Source: Methylobacterium sp. W2 (GTDB lineage Bacteria; Pseudomonadota; Alphaproteobacteria; Rhizobiales; Beijerinckiaceae). From it: 64,000 nucleotides of DNA. Positions 60,373 to 64,000 of this stretch are shown here, in pieces; positions within the stretch are counted from its first letter, which is position 1, and each line of letters opens with the position of its first letter. A program made the translations under genes and the position numbers. The notes beneath the pieces were generated by a model. That model was given only the letters and a program-made list of their open reading frames with translations. It was not told the origin of the DNA and did no database searches. The stretch lies in NCBI RefSeq assembly GCF_020662345.1, contig NZ_VMOA01000027.1, positions 1 to 64,000 of the forward strand, in the 5' to 3' direction.

Positions 60373-61055
60373 TGTTCAAACGACCCTCAACCCATTACGG
60401 CAAGACGCCGCAACCCGAGACGCCATACCAACGCGCCGCCCAGGTCTGGGACGACCGCATCGGCTCGGCCCGCGTCCAGGCCAGGAACTGGCGGCTGATG
60501 GCGTTCGGCTCGCTGATCCTATCGGCCGGGCTGTCCGGCGCGCTGGTCTGGCAATCCGCCAACGGCTCGATCGTGCCGTGGGTGGTGCAGGTCGACAAGC
60601 TCGGCCAAGCGCAAGCCATCGCGCCTGCCGTCGCCGACTATCGCCCGACCGATCCGCAGATCGCCTGGCATCTCGCGCGGTTCATCGAGCAGGTGCGCTC
60701 GATCCCGGCCGACGCCATCATCGTCCGACAGAACTGGCTTCGCGCCTACGAGTTCACGACGGATCGCGGCGCGATGGCGCTCAACGACTATGCCCGCGTC
60801 AACGACCCCTTCACCAAGGTCGGCAAGAGCCAAATCGCCGTCGAGGTGTCGTCCGTGATCCGAGCCTCACCCGACAGCTTTCGCGTCGCCTGGGTGGAGC
60901 GCCGCTATCAGGACGGGAGCCTCGCTTCCACCGAGCGCTGGACCGCCATCCTCACCATCGCCGTCGCGCCGCCGCGTGACGCCGAAAAGCTACGGGCCAA
61001 TCCGCTCGGAATCTATGTCAACGCCATCAACTGGTCGAAGGAGCTTGGACAATGA
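60372..61055 (+). CDS. trbF: TrbF protein (VirB8-like)
   Basis: 227 residues. YQRAAQVWDDRIGSARVQAR is followed by one transmembrane helix (LMAFGSLILSAGLSGALVW) and a periplasmic domain with VQVDKLGQAQ and RTRWTAIL-like strands near the end. VirB8/TrbF proteins are the assembly scaffold of the inner-membrane complex. It overlaps trbG by 4 bases. Confidence 0.92.
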   Translation: MFKRPSTHYGKTPQPETPYQRAAQVWDDRIGSARVQARNWRLMAFGSLILSAGLSGALVWQSANGSIVPWVVQVDKLGQAQAIAPAVADYRPTDPQIAWHLARFIEQVRSIPADAIIVRQNWLRAYEFTTDRGAMALNDYARVNDPFTKVGKSQIAVEVSSVIRASPDSFRVAWVERRYQDGSLASTERWTAILTIAVAPPRDAEKLRANPLGIYVNAINWSKELGQ

Positions 61056-62128
61056 TCCGGCCGTCTCATCTGACCGCCGGACGCCCGGCCAACCCTGTTC
61101 ACACCATTATCCCTGCACGAAGAGCTGGAAAGGCGGGTTTCCCTAAAGTCGGACTTGCGGTTTTGCTGCTCTCAGCAACGGCGCTGGCCGGCTGCGCCAC
61201 GACGCAGAAGCCGCCAGAGATCGCCTATGACGATGCCGCGCCCGCCGTGCAGACCGTCGATCCGCCATCGCCTGTCACCGTTGTCGAACTTCCCCGGCCA
61301 TTGCCGTTGCCCGGCCAGATGAAGCCGGTGGAAGAATCCCGCCGTGTGCCCGAGCCGACCGATCCCGCCACCCGCGTAAATCAGGCGAACGCGCAGGCCC
61401 GCGTGCAGCCTGTCCGTGACGGCTTCATCAACGCCATGCAGGTCTATCCCTACACCGGCGGCGCGCTCTATCAGGTCTATACCGCCGTCGGGCAGATCAC
61501 CGACATCGCGCTCCAGCACGGCGAAACTCTTGTCGGCTCCGGCCCGGTCGCGGCCGGCGACACCGTGCGGTGGATCATCGGCGACACGCTCAGCGGTTCA
61601 GGGGCCACGCAACAGGTGCATATCCTGGTCAAGCCGACCCGCGCCGAGCTGATGACCAACCTCATCATCAACACCAATATGCGCACCTATCACATGGAGC
61701 TGCGCTCGACCGAACGGACCTATATGGCGTCGGTGTCCTGGCAATATCCGCAGGACCAACTCATCGCCCTGCGTCGTCAGAACAGCCAGGCCGAGGCCGC
61801 GCAGCCCATCGCCAGCGGCGTCGATCTCGCCAACGTCAACTTCCGCTACGCGATCGAGGGCGACCGCGCACCGTGGCGGCCCTTGCGCGCGTTCGACGAT
61901 GGGCGGCAGGTGTTCATCGAGTTCCCGCGTGGCATCGCGCAGGGCGAGATGCCACCGCTATTCGTCGTCGGCCCCGAAGGCAACACCTCCGAGCTAGTGA
62001 ACTACCGGGTGCGCGGCCGTCATATGATCGTCGATCGGCTGTTCGCTGCCGCCGAACTGCGCTTCGGCACGGGCGATACCCAGCGCCGCGTCCGCATCAC
62101 CCGCACTGACGGGAGGCCGGCATCGTGA
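61052..62128 (+). CDS. trbG: TrbG outer-membrane channel protein (VirB9-like)
   Basis: 358 residues. The lipobox LLLSATALAGCATT (~46-51) marks a lipoprotein after a rather long n-region. A Pro-rich linker precedes the VirB9 core with QVYPYTGGALYQVYTAVGQI and MRTYHMELRSTERTYMASVS. It pairs with TrbI in the outer-membrane core. Overlaps trbI by 4 bases. Confidence 0.93.
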   Translation: MIRPSHLTAGRPANPVHTIIPARRAGKAGFPKVGLAVLLLSATALAGCATTQKPPEIAYDDAAPAVQTVDPPSPVTVVELPRPLPLPGQMKPVEESRRVPEPTDPATRVNQANAQARVQPVRDGFINAMQVYPYTGGALYQVYTAVGQITDIALQHGETLVGSGPVAAGDTVRWIIGDTLSGSGATQQVHILVKPTRAELMTNLIINTNMRTYHMELRSTERTYMASVSWQYPQDQLIALRRQNSQAEAAQPIASGVDLANVNFRYAIEGDRAPWRPLRAFDDGRQVFIEFPRGIAQGEMPPLFVVGPEGNTSELVNYRVRGRHMIVDRLFAAAELRFGTGDTQRRVRITRTDGRPAS

Positions 62129-63378
62129 GTGACGTCGATCCCGAGAAGAGCGCGAAGCCAGGACCGACGCCAGAGCCATCTGACGACGATGCCCGCCCGC
62201 TGACCGGCGAGCCGGTCGCACCGATGCGCCTTCGTGCCGAACCGCCTCGCGTCACCCGGTTGTCGCGGAAGGTTCTGGCCGGCCTCGGTCTGGTCAGCAG
62301 CCTCAGTATTGGCGGCGCGTTGATCTATGCTCTCCAGACCCGCGATGGCGGCGGCGGAAGCACCGAACTCCATTCGACCGAGAATCGCGCAACCGCCGAT
62401 GGTCTCGCCGGCCTGCCCAAGGACTATACCGGACCTGTCCTCGGCCCGGCTTTGCCCGGCGATCTCGGTCGGCCGATCCTCGATGCGCAGAACCGTGGCC
62501 AGCCCGTGCCCGCGCCGGGCATTAGTACACCCGCCGCGACACCGCCCAGCCTCACCGCCGAGGAACAACGCAGGCTACAGGAGATCGAAGCGGCGCGGAC
62601 CGGCCGGCTGTTCGCATCGACCGAGACGCGCAACGCAGCGCCAGCGACGACGACTACCGCCAATGCCGCAGCACCCCTCCCGGACCTGACCAGCCTCGGT
62701 CTCGCGCCGCAGCCGACGACGCCAACGGCTCAGGACCGGCAAACAGCCTTTCTCAACCAGGCGGCCGATCGGCGCACCGTCGCGCCGGATCGCGTTGCCG
62801 CGCCGGCGTCTCCGAACATCCTTCAAGCCGGCGCGGTCATTCCGGCCGCGCTTATCACCGGCATCCGTTCCGATCTGCCGGGCCAGATCACCGCCCAGGT
62901 CACGGAGAACGTCTATGACAGCCCCACGGGCCGCATCCTGCTGGTGCCACAAGGCACGCGGTTGATCGGCCAGTATGACAATGGCGTCGGCTTCGGTCAG
63001 CGCCGCGTCCTGCTGGCCTGGAACCGCCTCATCATGCCCGACGGCCGCTCGATCGTGCTAGAGCGCCAGCCGGGCGCGGACGCCGAAGGCTATGCGGGGC
63101 TGGAGGATGGCGTCGATTATCACTGGGGCGAACTGTTCAAGGCAGTGGCGCTTTCGACATTGCTCAGCATCGGCGCCAACACCGGATCGTCCAGCGACGA
63201 GAGCGATCTCCTCAGCGCCATCCGCGACGGTGCATCCGACAGCATCGGCCAGACCGGCCGACAGATCGTCCAGCGCCAGCTCAATATCGCGCCGACGCTG
63301 ACCATCCGGCCGGGCTTCCCTGTCCGCGTCATCGTCACCCGCGACCTTGTGCTCGAACCCTATGGAGCCACGCCATGA
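62125..63378 (+). CDS. trbI: TrbI channel protein (VirB10-like)
   Basis: 417 residues. A single N-terminal membrane helix (VLAGLGLVSSLSIGGALIYA) and a Pro/Ala-rich linker precede the VirB10 barrel domain with PGQITAQVTENVYDSPTGRI and LLVPQGTRLIGQYDNGVGFG. The end NIAPTLTIRPGFPVRVIVTR is conserved. It spans both membranes. Overlaps the DUF2274 gene. Confidence 0.94.
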   Translation: MSDVDPEKSAKPGPTPEPSDDDARPLTGEPVAPMRLRAEPPRVTRLSRKVLAGLGLVSSLSIGGALIYALQTRDGGGGSTELHSTENRATADGLAGLPKDYTGPVLGPALPGDLGRPILDAQNRGQPVPAPGISTPAATPPSLTAEEQRRLQEIEAARTGRLFASTETRNAAPATTTTANAAAPLPDLTSLGLAPQPTTPTAQDRQTAFLNQAADRRTVAPDRVAAPASPNILQAGAVIPAALITGIRSDLPGQITAQVTENVYDSPTGRILLVPQGTRLIGQYDNGVGFGQRRVLLAWNRLIMPDGRSIVLERQPGADAEGYAGLEDGVDYHWGELFKAVALSTLLSIGANTGSSSDESDLLSAIRDGASDSIGQTGRQIVQRQLNIAPTLTIRPGFPVRVIVTRDLVLEPYGATP

Positions 63379-63617
63379 CCAAGCTGAAGCTCGGCCCGAT
63401 CACTGAGACCAAGCCGGTGAAGGTGACGGTGGAACTGCCCGCTGACCTGCATCGGGATCTAACTGCCTATGCCGACGTGCTCGGCCGCGAGAACGGCCAT
63501 CCGCCGACCGATCCCGTCCGCCTGATCGTGCCGATGCTGGAGCGGTTCATCGCGACTGATCGGGCATTTGCGAAGGCGAGGCGGACCACGCCGTCGGCCG
63601 CAGGCGGGCAATCATGA
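63375..63617 (+). CDS. DUF2274 family protein
   Basis: 80 residues. KLKLGPITETKPVKVTVELP followed by LHRDLTAYADVLGRENG and an amphipathic helix is the DUF2274 pattern, an RHH-like small protein. It almost always follows trbI in these elements. DNA binding or control of the operon is inferred. Confidence 0.87.
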   Translation: MTKLKLGPITETKPVKVTVELPADLHRDLTAYADVLGRENGHPPTDPVRLIVPMLERFIATDRAFAKARRTTPSAAGGQS

Positions 63618-63805
63618 GTCCGACGCTCGCCGTTCTCCGCCGGACCGATAGCCAAACACGATCATGGTTTCTGATCACGCCGTCTTCACAGTCCGCGCGA
63701 TCCGTTGATGCTGGAAGAATTGCGCGGCGTCGTGGCGAAGGATCGAGTGTCTTTACGGTTGGTCATTTCACAGAATGCGATTCCCATGTCCCGGCGCAGC
63801 GCTGA
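63614..63805 (+). CDS. Weak short frame after DUF2274
   Basis: 63 codons whose ATGA overlaps the DUF2274 stop. The product (MSPTLAVLRRTDSQTRSWF...) is basic and Ser-rich without family resemblance. The tight overlap continues the operon pattern, but its 3' part overlaps the next frame by 20 bases. It may be a truncated gene or chance. Confidence 0.25.
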   Translation: MSPTLAVLRRTDSQTRSWFLITPSSQSARSVDAGRIARRRGEGSSVFTVGHFTECDSHVPAQR

Positions 63806-64000
63806 TCGCCCGCATCGCCGGCTCCGTGTCGTGGCCGGCGCTCTGCCCGACGACCTCTACGACTATATCCCGCCGGACGAGATCGCGACGCCAGCCCCGC
63901 CCATTGGCCGCCCGCCCAAGCACGATGTCGAATCCTGGACCGTGACCGACGACTGGCCGGAGCGCGTTCCGGTGACGGAGGCCGAGATCGACTTGTTCGA
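63786..64000 (+). CDS. Hypothetical protein of the trb operon end (runs off window)
   Basis: At least 71 codons from ATG 63786: MSRRSADRPHRRLRVVAGAL, LPDDLYDYIPPDEI and DVESWTVTDDWPERVPVTEA are visible before the window ends. It looks like a charged, acidic-rich small protein. I know of similar hypothetical genes behind DUF2274 in this ICE family but no function. Confidence 0.55.
   Translation, partial: MSRRSADRPHRRLRVVAGALPDDLYDYIPPDEIATPAPPIGRPPKHDVESWTVTDDWPERVPVTEAEIDLF

Larger units (their letters stand above)
16262..64000. mobile_element. Integrative and conjugative element (left part; right end outside window)
   Basis: The stretch contains a large tyrosine integrase at its left edge, excision-control genes, repA/parA, RlxS relaxase, TraF, TraG and a full trb operon, with defence and metabolic cargo between backbone genes. 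The gene order fseA-like, HTH, repA, parA, DUF2840, traF, DUF736, lytic transglycosylase, rlxS, traG, trb matches the alphaproteobacterial ICEMlSym-like family as I know it. The left limit is inferred from the integrase and the chimeric junction near 16.26-16.31 kb. No attachment repeat was proven. Confidence 0.75.

Overview
The window looks like a high-GC alphaproteobacterial chromosome entered by a large integrative and conjugative element (ICE). No rRNA, tRNA or CRISPR array was seen, so the host is inferred from gene content. The left 16 kb carries a microbial rhodopsin with its retinal-making enzyme, a broken bacteriochlorophyll gene (bciA) and small integrase copies. This suggests a phototrophy-capable Hyphomicrobiales host such as Methylobacterium. 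The Trb/RlxS backbone on the right is of the type known from rhizobial and sphingomonad ICEs.

Left region (1-16.3 kb): an IS630 transposase end, then a blh-rhodopsin operon (minus strand) and a Crp/Fnr regulator. Next comes a 6.5-kb block of two AraC regulators, each divergent from an oxidoreductase, with an MFS exporter, a monooxygenase-like small protein and a second SDR. Then follow a truncated IS3 element fused to a frameshifted 3' half of bciA, a LysE/LysR divergent pair, a small tyrosine recombinase, a YugP-like zinc peptidase, and a graveyard of SDR, integrase and IS630 fragments.

ICE left arm with defence cargo (16.3-36 kb): a large tyrosine integrase; a three-gene unit of XRE regulator, N6-adenine methyltransferase and PD-(D/E)XK-like protein; a Fic / OLD-TOPRIM ATPase / UvrD helicase operon resembling Gabija with an added Fic protein; a ParB-like protein; two DUF488 proteins; a putative dual-OB protein; and DUF736 and DUF932 proteins. 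The ParB-like and DUF932 genes have paralogous long structured leaders.

ICE core (36-64 kb): an FseA-like DUF2285 activator split by a +1 frameshift; an RdfS-like HTH protein; RepA with an embedded candidate origin (DnaA box, three iterons, AT-rich tract); ParA and small partners; TraF peptidase; DUF736; lytic transglycosylase; and RlxS relaxase. A cargo block follows (an IS701-type insertion with CTAG target duplication, LysR, EamA, LysR). Then come a divergent XRE/DUF2285 pair resembling qseC/qseM, TraG, a CopG protein, and trbB-C-D-E-J-K-L-F-G-I with DUF2274. VOC genes sit as small cargo in the gaps.

Taken together the core encodes excision control (FseA/RdfS/QseM/QseC-like), replication and partition, DNA processing (RlxS, TraG) and a type IV secretion channel (Trb). 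The right end of the ICE lies beyond the window.
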